63,549 bases of DNA from Candidatus Omnitrophota bacterium (lineage in GTDB: Bacteria > Omnitrophota > Omnitrophia > JAHJGZ01), in contig JAHJGZ010000125.1 in NCBI GenBank assembly GCA_018823795.1, positions 1 through 63,549 of the forward strand, given 5' to 3'. Made by a program: the position numbers and the translations under genes. The notes beneath the pieces were generated by a model, which was not told where the DNA came from, did no database searches, and worked only from the letters and a program-made list of their open reading frames with translations. Each line of letters opens with the position of its first letter. The first letter of the stretch is position 1. Shown here in pieces: positions 1 to 7,802 of this stretch.

Positions 1-11
1 ATTTATTAAAG

Positions 12-1169
12 TTACAAAAATTTACTTACTATTGTAAGCATTTCCTGCATACGGTGATTATACGTGTGTTCCCTGAGAATTGGCTTGTACATAGCATACG
101 CCAATTCTTCCCGTTCTTTGCTATTTATTAAATAATACTTTATCTTATCCTCGAGATCTTTTAAGGAATAGTAACAAATTGCGTCTACATTAAACGGAAA
201 TAATGTTTCTAAGCTTTTTCTATAATCAGTAAGGAAAAAAGAATTGGTCGCTGAAATATCATAAACCCTTTGATTAACGGTAGTTGGCAACTGTGGTCTG
301 GTTGCATTAATGTTGACACAACACCCATTAAATAACTTTGGCAGTTCCGTATGGTAATCGATTTCCCCCTTGAAACGGCAACGATCGCTCTGCATTCGCG
401 CAAGCTCTCGATTACCAAAAAGAAATCCGTTAAAAGAACGTAAGACTCTTGTGACCCCTTCCCGCAAGAGCGTTCCTACCTCATAATCGATTTGACGATC
501 AATAATTATCTTGGTATGTTTGTCAATAGTGCTATAGCAATCATCGAAAAGCATAAACAAATTCTGGTTGTGCCGCTTAAGACAGGTGCGAAATTTCTTT
601 TCGACGAGCCTATCAAATAAACCATGGATAGTATCATCAACCGCATCCTTCAGTAGCTTTGTACGTTCATTGTACACATGCTGTTGCGACTTGCCGATAC
701 TACCTACAAAACTCACATCGCAGGTATATTTTTCGCGATCAAATGGCGCCAAGGTAAGCGGTTTAAAAATATGGCGATTCGTAGCGTGAGGAAGGAAAAA
801 AACGTTCTGAAATCCCTCCTTTTTTAATGCGGCAACATAGTCCTTATCAAAACAGAACAGAATATTCTCTTTATCAATAGTATCAATAAAGTAAAAGGGG
901 TTATCAACGAACCAAGCAACCTTACGACATGAAAGCTTTTTTACCCAGGGGAAATTAAGTCCTGTATGATCCAATGCAATAATACAATCAGGATTACTGC
1001 GCTGAGCTTTGAGGAAAAGATCTTCCCCTTCTCGTCGTAACGGAAGGAAGGTAACGTTACAACCAAGACCTTTAAACGCTAAGGCCATATCTTTAACAAT
1101 AAACGGTGCTGCAATGCCCCGCCCGACTAACATAATAATGGAGCACGCCTTGTGTGTACTCTCAAACAT
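12..1169 (-). CDS. CgeB/DUF3880-like glycosyltransferase
   Basis: 385 residues. The N-terminal half looks like a Rossmann-type nucleotide-sugar fold with a WFVDNPFYF segment near residue 85. The C-terminal half carries YDISATNSFFLTDY followed by a helical tail ending in HTYNHRMQEML, typical of CgeB-like family 1 glycosyltransferases that move sugars onto proteins or surface glycans. It is the last gene of the fliS side of the flagellar block and is separated from fliS by a terminator, so it may be transcribed separately. Flagellin glycosylation is a plausible role because of the neighbours, but that is inference. No convincing Shine-Dalgarno precedes the first Met; Met14 (MLVGRG) is an alternative start. 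Confidence 0.7.
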   Translation of the reverse strand: MFESTHKACSIIMLVGRGIAAPFIVKDMALAFKGLGCNVTFLPLRREGEDLFLKAQRSNPDCIIALDHTGLNFPWVKKLSCRKVAWFVDNPFYFIDTIDKENILFCFDKDYVAALKKEGFQNVFFLPHATNRHIFKPLTLAPFDREKYTCDVSFVGSIGKSQQHVYNERTKLLKDAVDDTIHGLFDRLVEKKFRTCLKRHNQNLFMLFDDCYSTIDKHTKIIIDRQIDYEVGTLLREGVTRVLRSFNGFLFGNRELARMQSDRCRFKGEIDYHTELPKLFNGCCVNINATRPQLPTTVNQRVYDISATNSFFLTDYRKSLETLFPFNVDAICYYSLKDLEDKIKYYLINSKEREELAYAMYKPILREHTYNHRMQEMLTIVSKFL

Positions 1170-1240
1170 ATAATGACTATAGCATTCTTTACATACAGGA
1201 GCAATAAAAAATAGCGGTAACGATGATCTTCTCCAGACAC

Positions 1241-1280
1241 AAAAAAAGCACCGATAATCCTTTGCGTGATCATCCGTGCT
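1241..1280 (-). terminator. Rho-independent terminator after fliS
   Basis: On the minus strand an imperfect hairpin with arms at 1272-1280 and 1247-1255 (AGCACGGAT / ATCGGTGCT, one C-C opposition) is followed by a run of seven T at 1247-1241. It lies directly downstream of fliS and upstream of the CgeB-like gene. Confidence 0.75.
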
Positions 1281-1298
1281 ATAAAAAAACTTCTCTGT

Positions 1299-1796
1299 TT
1301 AACTTATAAAATTTAATCCTTCATTCATTGCCGCATAAGACTGCGCCGGAGCAATCGTTCTCATTTTACTGCCTTCACGCAAGCCTCTGCGTATCTCAGC
1401 CGGCTTGATATCTTTTCCTAATCCTTTTTCTTCTGCTGTCTTCCATGAGCTGCACAGTTGCGTTATCATGGCATGCACCTTATCAAGAGGCTCAACCTTT
1501 TTCAATTGAATAGACTGTCGTAGCTGCTTAAGCATAAAATTATAGAGCCCGTAAAATCCGCTTGCAATCTTCTCATCAACCTCAAGATTTAAAGAGTTCC
1601 TGAATTCGCGAATAATATTCTGTGCCTTAATATTGTTCTCAACGAAAACTATTTTATCCCCGCGCACTAAAGCTTCTTTCGCACAGAAAAGAAACTTAAG
1701 GCATGCTTCACACAGTATTATTATTCTGCCAATAGGGCTTGCGCTTTCGACCTTATTTCTTAAATATTCGAGTCTTATTCTCTGGTTGATTGCCAT
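1299..1796 (-). CDS. fliS: Flagellin chaperone FliS
   Basis: 165 residues, all-helical, with the FliS signature region at the N terminus (YLRNKVESASPIGRIIILC, residues about 10-28) and the GDKIVFVENNIKAQNII segment that precedes the second helix. FliS is a cytosolic chaperone that caps the flagellin C terminus until export. The C-terminal extension after about residue 125, ending in QSYAAMNEGLNFIS, is longer than in typical FliS proteins (about 125-135 residues). An AAGGAG sequence 9 bases before the ATG supports the start. A sigma-28-type promoter lies about 50 bases upstream. It follows fliD, the usual fliD-fliS pairing. Confidence 0.85.
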   Translation of the reverse strand: MAINQRIRLEYLRNKVESASPIGRIIILCEACLKFLFCAKEALVRGDKIVFVENNIKAQNIIREFRNSLNLEVDEKIASGFYGLYNFMLKQLRQSIQLKKVEPLDKVHAMITQLCSSWKTAEEKGLGKDIKPAEIRRGLREGSKMRTIAPAQSYAAMNEGLNFIS

Positions 1797-1849
1797 GAAG
1801 CGTTTCTCCTTATATTATTCTCATGCTGCCACTTATGGTCCTTTTCCAT

Positions 1850-1876
1850 GTATCGGCAAAATATAAAATTTATTTA
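1850..1876 (-). promoter_or_regulatory. Sigma-28 (FliA-type) promoter of fliS
   Basis: On the minus strand TAAA (1876-1873), a 15-base spacer and GCCGATAC (1857-1850) match the flagellar sigma-28 consensus TAAA-N15-GCCGATAA at all but the last base. The predicted start near 1843 gives a leader of about 47 bases to the fliS ATG. This supports late-class expression of fliS. Confidence 0.75.
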
Positions 1877-2013
1877 GTATAAAAATGATTTTTTTATTGG
1901 AAATTGCTGTATCTTGTTGTAGTAAAAGGAGATAGGGGAATATCTTAAAAAGCTTCTAATGACAGGTTGTAAAAGAAATGCTTAAAAAAGTTGGGGTATA
2001 AAAAGAATAGCTA

Positions 2014-3798
2014 TCAGAGAGAGCTTGATGAGGAGGTCATCATTCCGTTCATGATAATTGAACTGATCTGACCGACGCGTTCTCCCTGTGTTTGAAGGCC
2101 TTGTAATGCTTGAACCGATTGAACAAGAGAATTAAAAAGTCTCTCTTCTTTTTTAATTAAATCATTTTCCATATTCATTATTTTGAGTCCCATACGGTCA
2201 ATAATATCCGCTAACTCGTCATTGCGTTCATAGAAAAATCCTGATACAGCACGGGTTAATCCCTTTAAATAACTTCTTGTCGAGACTGCATAGCCGCCGT
2301 CATCGAGAAGTCCATCACTATCATTATTATAGGCGAATAATTGACGAACGCTGGTTTCATCTTCATCAAGCTTTGATCGTAAAGTATCGGTATCGAGTGT
2401 TAACGTATACTTTCCTCCCGATTTTTCAAATGAAAAACCAACATCAACTAACCTACCGTATTGACCGGGATTCGTAATTTTTGCAAGCACTTCGGTGCGA
2501 AGTTTTGTTCTAACGCGCCGCAGGACAGAATCCCGCTCCAAGGGGCCACCTTCTTCATTGATCTTATCATCAAGGATAGAAATAGTTGCATTAACCTGTG
2601 ATGCAAAATTTTGCAGATGCTCTATCGTTGCATCAGTATTCGAAGCGACGGTTACAGTTGCCGAATCAGCTGTTGTTCCGATGAGGTTGAATGTTACGCC
2701 TCCGAGCGTAAAGGTATTACTGTTCTTGTTCATTACCTCGCCATTTAAAGTAAATTGCGCTTTATTACCAACATAGACCGACGTATCGCTATCGCTGTCC
2801 TGGTCTCCGGTTCGATTAACAACATTAAGGGCATCTAAAAAATGACTGGTATCATTACTAAGAATGAGGGGAGCTCCTTCTTCCTCGTTCGTAACCGTTA
2901 CCTTCCCGGTATCCTCATCATAAATCATTACCGCTCCGCAATTAGAATTATTAACGTGACGAATAATATCATCCATTGAATCTTCAGACACATCAACAAA
3001 AAAGGTGTGATTATTAATATTGAAATATCCGTCCGTAATGACGTTAAAGCCACTGACCGTTACCTGATTGAGCGCTTTATCCACTTCAGCGTCTTCCCCT
3101 GAATCGACTGAATCAATATCCAGTGCGGTAAAAAAATTCGTATTACCATCGTTGAAGGTAATCGTCTCATCTGCTCCTATGGTCGTACCGCTAATGCGCA
3201 CAATATCATTCGCTGCATCAAATGTTGCAACGACACCAGCACCACCATTATTAATTTTTGTTAAAATATTATATAGCGTATCCGTCCCTTGAACATCAAT
3301 GGAAACACCATTAATAGTAAAGGTTCCTGATACAATAGCAGCGGCAAGTCCTTGCGCACCATTCTTAATCGCACTATTGGGATTATAGTCAGTCACACCG
3401 TTAATATCCGCATCACTTAATAAATACGGGGCAGATCCTGCAGCAAGACCAAGGCTACCGCCGCTGGTAACAATCCGTGCTGCAGAAGCAAGCTGCGTAA
3501 TGCTTGAAAAGGTAAAGCTCGTTCGTGCCGCACTACTCGATGCAGTCGCGGTAACGACATCAGGGTTGCTTGATGAGGCAAGACGGCCGGAAAAAGAGGA
3601 TTCTTTCGTTAAGGTAAGAAGAACAGCTTGAAGTTCTTCCATAATGCGGTCTATATTACTATACGCAAGCTGCTTATCTTCAATCCCGGTCTTCTCGGCC
3701 CTTTTTTCACTAATTTTTTCCAGTTCCCCCTGCATCGCATTCTGAACCAGTTGCATAATCTGAGATGACGATACAGCCTGACTTGCTCCTACTGACAT
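2014..3798 (-). CDS. fliD: Flagellar filament cap protein FliD (HAP2)
   Basis: 594 residues. The N-terminal coiled-coil region (residues 1-60) leads into a FSGRLASSSNPDVVTATAS segment, the classic FliD/HAP2 N-terminal signature. The centre has repeated flagellin-hook-like modules (for example GTFTINGVSIDVQGTDTLY around 160). The C terminus from about 400 is helical and ends in the GLQTQGERVGQISS oligomerisation tail. FliD caps the growing filament and folds incoming flagellin. An AGAGGAG sequence lies before the ATG. It lies downstream of flagellin 1, separated by a terminator hairpin, and upstream of fliS. Confidence 0.9.
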   Translation of the reverse strand: MSVGASQAVSSSQIMQLVQNAMQGELEKISEKRAEKTGIEDKQLAYSNIDRIMEELQAVLLTLTKESSFSGRLASSSNPDVVTATASSSAARTSFTFSSITQLASAARIVTSGGSLGLAAGSAPYLLSDADINGVTDYNPNSAIKNGAQGLAAAIVSGTFTINGVSIDVQGTDTLYNILTKINNGGAGVVATFDAANDIVRISGTTIGADETITFNDGNTNFFTALDIDSVDSGEDAEVDKALNQVTVSGFNVITDGYFNINNHTFFVDVSEDSMDDIIRHVNNSNCGAVMIYDEDTGKVTVTNEEEGAPLILSNDTSHFLDALNVVNRTGDQDSDSDTSVYVGNKAQFTLNGEVMNKNSNTFTLGGVTFNLIGTTADSATVTVASNTDATIEHLQNFASQVNATISILDDKINEEGGPLERDSVLRRVRTKLRTEVLAKITNPGQYGRLVDVGFSFEKSGGKYTLTLDTDTLRSKLDEDETSVRQLFAYNNDSDGLLDDGGYAVSTRSYLKGLTRAVSGFFYERNDELADIIDRMGLKIMNMENDLIKKEERLFNSLVQSVQALQGLQTQGERVGQISSIIMNGMMTSSSSSL

Positions 3799-3860
3799 TA
3801 TATTCTCCTCTATACAATACTTTTCATCAATTTGGCATCTTTTTTTTCGTGTTCCTATAT

Positions 3861-3906
3861 AATAAAACCCCAGAAGACTTGTTTGACTTTAAGCCCTCTG
3901 GGGTTT
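3861..3906 (-). terminator. Terminator downstream of flagellin 1
   Basis: Perfect 10-bp arms at 3897-3906 and 3865-3874 (TCTGGGGTTT / AAACCCCAGA) enclose a 22-base loop. On the minus strand the hairpin is followed by a T-rich stretch (TTTATTATAT). It separates flagellin 1 from fliD. Confidence 0.7.
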
Positions 3907-3931
3907 ATTAATCGACTTTGTATCTTGAAAA

Positions 3932-4738
3932 TTAACTTGTAATTAAGTTTATTATCGCACCGGGTGCTGAATTCGCACCAATAAGACCAATCAGTGACGT
4001 CTGCTGCAGAATCTGTAGCGAGCCTAATCGTACTTGTTGTTCTGCCAAGTCCGCATCAATGATAGTACTTAATGATGCCCGATCAGCAATTTCTGTAGCA
4101 ACTAAGTCATCAAGTTCAAAACCCAATCGATGGATCCATGCTCCAACCGTTTCTTCGGCTTGTAAGATACTTGAAAGGGCAGTACTTAAGTTATTCGTTG
4201 CTGTTGTAAACTGGCCTGCATTACCGGTAACAATCAAACTACTATTCTGAATGCTCAATGTTGTCGTTGACATCGCACCGCCTGAAATGCTGACATTTGA
4301 TAAATTACCGATCGTCATGCTAGTAAAGATAGCTGAAGATACACCAGATTGCAGAATAGTATCAATTTCACTTACCAAAAGCGCTATTTCACGTGAAATA
4401 GCTTGCTGTTCTGCAGAACTGACTGCACCAGAATCTGCGGTAAATACCAAATCTTGCAGTTCAATAACTATTTCAGCGACTTGGTCCATACGTGTATTCT
4501 GTGTTTCGAGGAAGTCAATACCGCGTTCAACTTCGATCTGGTTGGCTACATGCTTACTGATACTTGTTTCAAACAACTTTCCGATGTAGTAGGTGGAAGG
4601 CTTATCTGATGCTCTGTTAACCGCTTTACCCGTTGATATGCTTTCCTGGACTTGTGTAATCTCTGTGTTAATATTCTGTAGGGTAGTTAACGCTCGTAAT
4701 GCTTGAATGTTTGTGTTAATTCTAAATAAATCTGCCAT
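3932..4738 (-). CDS. fliC: Flagellin 1
   Basis: 268 residues from the ATG at 4738, chosen because AAGGAGG sits 5 bases upstream; an in-frame ATG ten codons earlier has no such signal. The N terminus MADLFRINTNIQALRAL and the C terminus LQILQQTSLIGLIGANSA are the D0/D1 coiled-coil regions of flagellin. The protein is short: the middle is only about 60 residues (GGAMSTTTLSIQNSSLIV), so exposed D2/D3 domains are minimal or absent. It is a close paralogue of flagellin 2. A long leader (to about 4897 or beyond) has GGA motifs that could bind CsrA. Confidence 0.9.
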   Translation of the reverse strand: MADLFRINTNIQALRALTTLQNINTEITQVQESISTGKAVNRASDKPSTYYIGKLFETSISKHVANQIEVERGIDFLETQNTRMDQVAEIVIELQDLVFTADSGAVSSAEQQAISREIALLVSEIDTILQSGVSSAIFTSMTIGNLSNVSISGGAMSTTTLSIQNSSLIVTGNAGQFTTATNNLSTALSSILQAEETVGAWIHRLGFELDDLVATEIADRASLSTIIDADLAEQQVRLGSLQILQQTSLIGLIGANSAPGAIINLITS

Positions 4739-4839
4739 TTCATCCTCCTTGATGATAATTTCTAACATCCGTGTTAGAAATGTGTTAGCCTTTAATTTTT
4801 TCGTTTTATTTCTTCAAATAATAAAGTTTTTTCTCTTCG

Positions 4840-4857
4840 CCTCTCACCTCCTGTCTG
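4840..4857 (-). promoter_or_regulatory. Possible CsrA-binding GGA site in flagellin 1 leader
   Basis: On the minus strand CAGACAGGAGGTGAGAGG resembles the CsrA core ACAnGGAnGU and lies about 105 bases before the flagellin 1 ATG. A second GGA occurs in the Shine-Dalgarno (AAGGAGG, about 4744-4750). One upstream and one SD-overlapping GGA is the arrangement known from the Bacillus hag leader. No good start codon follows this purine-rich block, so it is unlikely to be a ribosome-binding site of a leader peptide. Confidence 0.4.
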
Positions 4858-4903
4858 AAATTAGATTAACTTTTAAACTCTTATTACTCTTTTCCAGTAC
4901 ATA

Positions 4904-4931
4904 CTAACGTCACAAAAGGTGAAAAACTTTA
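4904..4931 (-). promoter_or_regulatory. Weak sigma-28-like promoter candidate for flagellin 1
   Basis: On the minus strand TAAAGTTT (4931-4924) is followed after 12 bases by GACGTTAG (4911-4904), five of eight matches to GCCGATAA with spacing one base longer than usual. It is the best sigma-28 candidate I see in the 4739-5143 intergenic stretch, which otherwise holds the GGA site, a palindrome at 4988-5010 and no open frame. Confidence 0.3.
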
Positions 4932-4987
4932 GTATCATTCTCTAAAAAGGCTTCAATGGCAATTAACACAAACAAAATTTCACACTT

Positions 4988-5010
4988 TAATGTGTTATTG
5001 TGACACATTA
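4988..5010. repeat. Palindrome in the flagellin 1/flagellin 2 intergenic region
   Basis: Eight-base perfect arms TAATGTGT / ACACATTA with a 7-base loop, followed on the plus strand by a T-rich tail. It lies between flagellin 2 (ends 5144) and the flagellin 1 leader. There is no plus-strand gene to terminate, so it may be an operator or a processing or terminator hairpin for flagellin 2. Confidence 0.45.
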
Positions 5011-5143
5011 TTTTTCTTTTGAGGGCTTTATCGTGCCAAATTGAGAAAGAACAGCTTTTAAAATATTCCTAAAATGTTACAATTAATATACTTATGTAAC
5101 AATGTGAAAGAATCTTCTCTTATGTATGAAAGATCCTTTTAAA

Positions 5144-5950
5144 TTATCCTGATATCAAGCCTAAAATCGCAGAGGGTGCACTATTCGCTTGAATCAACCC
5201 GACAAGTGATGTTTGCTGCAAAATCTGCAGAGAACTTAAATGAACCTGTTCTTCTGCTAAATCTGCATCAATAATAGTACTTAACGCTGCCCGATCTGCA
5301 ACCTCTTTACTATGCAGATCATCAAGTTCAAAATCTAATCTATGTATCCATCCACCGACTGTTTCCTCTGCCGCTAATATAGTTTTCAGTGCAGTACTTA
5401 AATTAGTCGAAGCAGTCGCAAACTGGCTCGCATTACCGGTAACAATGAGGTCACTATTCGTAATACTAAGCGTCGTTGTGGACATTACACCGCCTGATAT
5501 GCTGATATTCGACAGATTATTGACAGATATTCCAGTAAAAATCGACGCGGCTACGCCAGATTGCAGGACATTATCGATTTCCGATAGCAAGAGCCTAATT
5601 TCTCTTGCAATAGCTTGTTGTTCTGCCGATGACACCGCCCCAGAATCAGCGGTATGAACAAGGTCTATGAGATCAATAATCACGTCGGCCACATGATCGA
5701 GCCGACTGTTATTGGTTTCAAGAAAATCGATACCCCGTTCAATTTCAATCTGATTCGAAACAATGGCACTAATACTCGTTTCAAACAACCGAGAAATATA
5801 GTACATGCCCGGGTCGTCAGACGCTTTATTAACCGTTTTACCCGTTGCAAGACGCTCCTGAGTTTTGACTATTTCATCATTGATACTTTGGAGTGTCAAT
5901 AATGCTCTGAGCGCATCGGTATTCGTTTGCACTCGGAATAAATTAGCCAT
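5144..5950 (-). CDS. fliC: Flagellin 2
   Basis: 268 residues, starting MANLFRVQTNTDALRAL and ending in a C terminus closely related to flagellin 1, with the same short central region (GGVMSTTTLSITNSDLIV). GGAGGAGG lies 5-6 bases upstream of the ATG. It sits 35 bases downstream of csrA and so is probably co-transcribed with fliW-csrA, unlike flagellin 1, which has its own long leader. Two flagellins of the same length that differ throughout suggest a mixed or differently regulated filament; that is inference. Confidence 0.9.
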   Translation of the reverse strand: MANLFRVQTNTDALRALLTLQSINDEIVKTQERLATGKTVNKASDDPGMYYISRLFETSISAIVSNQIEIERGIDFLETNNSRLDHVADVIIDLIDLVHTADSGAVSSAEQQAIAREIRLLLSEIDNVLQSGVAASIFTGISVNNLSNISISGGVMSTTTLSITNSDLIVTGNASQFATASTNLSTALKTILAAEETVGGWIHRLDFELDDLHSKEVADRAALSTIIDADLAEEQVHLSSLQILQQTSLVGLIQANSAPSAILGLISG

Positions 5951-5985
5951 GACATCCTCCTCCTTTTCTTATTTTTGTTCATTTT

Positions 5986-6246
5986 TTATTTTTTATTATT
6001 ATCTTTATGTTTTATTTCTTTTTTTTTAAAAATATCATCCAATTGTGCTAAATCAGTAATGCTTGTTTTCGTCGCTTGAATATTTTCCCGCTGTATAGCC
6101 TCATAAATTTCTTTCCGGTGGACGGGTATCGCCTTCGGTGCCGTAATGCCTAATTTGACATAGTCACCTTTTACCTCGACAATCTTAACCTCCACGTCGT
6201 TGCCTATCATTATGCTTTCATTCGGCTTTCGTGATAAAACGAGCAT
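5986..6246 (-). CDS. csrA: Carbon storage regulator CsrA
   Basis: 86 residues. The first 60 match CsrA throughout ([33 protein letters not shown]), forming the small beta-swapped RNA-binding dimer that recognises GGA motifs and blocks translation. The C-terminal tail is lysine-rich ([13 protein letters not shown]) and longer than in E. coli CsrA. Location between fliW and a flagellin matches the FliW-CsrA-flagellin homeostasis circuit, in which FliW sequesters CsrA until flagellin titrates FliW. Confidence 0.95.
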   Translation of the reverse strand: MLVLSRKPNESIMIGNDVEVKIVEVKGDYVKLGITAPKAIPVHRKEIYEAIQRENIQATKTSITDLAQLDDIFKKKEIKHKDNNKK

Positions 6247-6279
6247 AGCAATACTCCTTCATACTCTTTATGGAAAATA

Positions 6280-6738
6280 TTAGCTTACCATTTTACTGAT
6301 TGGTTCTGCGTGAACAGCAGCTTTTACAATGCTGTGTTTCACAGAATAATTACCTTCAAGTAAAATAACTTGTTTCCCGAGTTTTTCTTTTGTGTTAATC
6401 ACGATCGGCCCAAGAAGATTGGCAGTCATTTTTTCTGGATCTTCCGGGACAACAACGATTGCTAAAATATGTAAATCGTTTGAATCTTTCACCTTAAGAA
6501 AATCATATTCTTCTTGTGTCAATTTCGGATCATAATCCGTCTCAAAAAGAAATGGGTTTACTACAATAAATGCAACTTTTGGATTGTCTACTGCTTGAAG
6601 CCACATAACGAGCCGTGATTCCTTTCCCAGTAATACAAACCGTTTTATTGAGTGAAACCCAATGATTCCTTCGGGAAAATAGAGCACTTTCTCATCGGTA
6701 ACTTCGATCTCCCCAAACCGTGTTGTCGTAATCTTCAT
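6280..6738 (-). CDS. fliW: Flagellar assembly factor FliW
   Basis: 152 residues from the ATG at 6738 (AAGGAGG with 6-base spacing); a GTG two codons earlier lies inside the spacer and is less likely. Family features are the FGEIEV opening, the FPEGIIGFHSIKRFVLL segment near residues 20-36, and ANLLGPIVINTKEKLGKQVIL near 105-125. FliW is the protein antagonist of CsrA and also binds flagellin. It lies 33 bases upstream of csrA, and the pair is likely translated together. Confidence 0.93.
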   Translation of the reverse strand: MKITTTRFGEIEVTDEKVLYFPEGIIGFHSIKRFVLLGKESRLVMWLQAVDNPKVAFIVVNPFLFETDYDPKLTQEEYDFLKVKDSNDLHILAIVVVPEDPEKMTANLLGPIVINTKEKLGKQVILLEGNYSVKHSIVKAAVHAEPISKMVS

Positions 6739-6748
6739 ACACACCCTC

Positions 6749-6826
6749 CTTCTGTTTTTTTCTTTTTTTTGTTTTTTTTATTTATTTTTGTTTTTTTTAT
6801 TTATTTTTTTCTTTATTAATGTTCAT
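6749..6826 (-). repeat. A-rich leader tract with a 19-bp tandem repeat before fliW
   Basis: The flgL-fliW gap is almost pure A on the minus strand, with occasional C and G. Within it a 19-base unit repeats twice exactly (6771-6789 and 6790-6808 on the plus strand, each G-T8-A-TTT-A-T5). An unstructured A-rich leader would keep the fliW Shine-Dalgarno exposed. Confidence 0.6.
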
Positions 6827-6827
6827 A

Positions 6828-7775
6828 TTAAATAAAATTGATAAGCGAATTTTGTAAAAGTGTCGATGTCGCCGACAGCGATGCATTTAACATCACTTCC
6901 GCGGTTGAATATTCTATTAAAAGCTTTGCATAATCTGAATCTTCAACGAGGGATTTTTCATCCGTTTCATTAAGATTCACTACGTTTAACGTGTCATAGC
7001 TGATTTCTACCCGATTTATTTTTGCACCAACAATGGTGTTTTGTTGAAGGACTTGCCCTAAAGCGTTTTGAATGTTTTGCTCGGTCCGCTGGAGTGCGGT
7101 AATATCATTATTTTGTAGATTCCGTCTGAAATTGACGAGCATGTCAAAAATATCTCCGTTCTGTTGTGCTCCATTGGGTTGAAAAGCGACAGAACCCGAG
7201 ATATTCATACTATCGCGCACCCCTTGTAAAATAGTGGTATACACAAGAGTGTCAATTCCTCTCGAATTTTGTACAACCCCGCTAATATATCCATTACTGT
7301 CATATTGAATGTTAAATGGTTGTGAAAGCGGCCGTGCGCCACTAACGGTGTTTGTACCACCAAAAATATATTTATTTTGATGCCGTGTGTTTGCAAGATG
7401 CACTATTTGTTCTAACAGAAGCTCTACTTCCTTCACTTGTCCTCCGCGTTCTGCTGAAGAGGTAATCTCCGACGCTGCGGTCGTTGCAATATCAGCCAAT
7501 TCGATCAAGATGTCTTCAACTTGTGTTAAGGTAGTAGACGTTAAATTAAGTCGTCCTAACGCACTATTGATATTTTTTTGATATTGCTCATTTGCTCGTA
7601 TTGATGATCCGAGCGTCAACGCCTGCTGCATACCGGTTGGATTATCCGAGGGACGATTAATATCTTTACCGGTATTCATCCGCTCTCTGAGTCCATCAAG
7701 CCGTACAAAAGTGTCAGAAATATTCCTGAGAGAACGTATAAATGCATAATTGGTTGAAATTCTTCCTACACCCAC
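6828..7775 (-). CDS. flgL: Flagellar hook-filament junction protein FlgL (HAP3)
   Basis: 315 residues with the flagellin-like N-terminal helix (MNTGKDINRPSDNPTG, residues about 33-48) and a C-terminal helix (SDYAKLLIEYSTAEVMLNAS), as in FlgL. The IFGGTNT segment near 135 is also characteristic. Start is GTG, supported by an AAGGA sequence 7 bases upstream. It connects the hook-side FlgK ring to the filament and lies immediately downstream of flgK, as usual. Confidence 0.93.
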   Translation of the reverse strand: MGVGRISTNYAFIRSLRNISDTFVRLDGLRERMNTGKDINRPSDNPTGMQQALTLGSSIRANEQYQKNINSALGRLNLTSTTLTQVEDILIELADIATTAASEITSSAERGGQVKEVELLLEQIVHLANTRHQNKYIFGGTNTVSGARPLSQPFNIQYDSNGYISGVVQNSRGIDTLVYTTILQGVRDSMNISGSVAFQPNGAQQNGDIFDMLVNFRRNLQNNDITALQRTEQNIQNALGQVLQQNTIVGAKINRVEISYDTLNVVNLNETDEKSLVEDSDYAKLLIEYSTAEVMLNASLSATSTLLQNSLINFI

Positions 7776-7802
7776 ATCAAGTCCTTCCGGTTTGTTCTAT
7801 TG

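Noticed and set aside
4988-5020. Plus-strand rho-independent terminator
   Set aside because: The hairpin plus T-run looks right, but there is no plus-strand gene upstream; kept only as a palindrome.
5024-5040. Sigma-54-like site TGGCACGATAAAGC on the minus strand upstream of flagellin 1
   Set aside because: The GG to GC spacing is 9 bases, not the required 10, and it would give a leader of about 275 bases.
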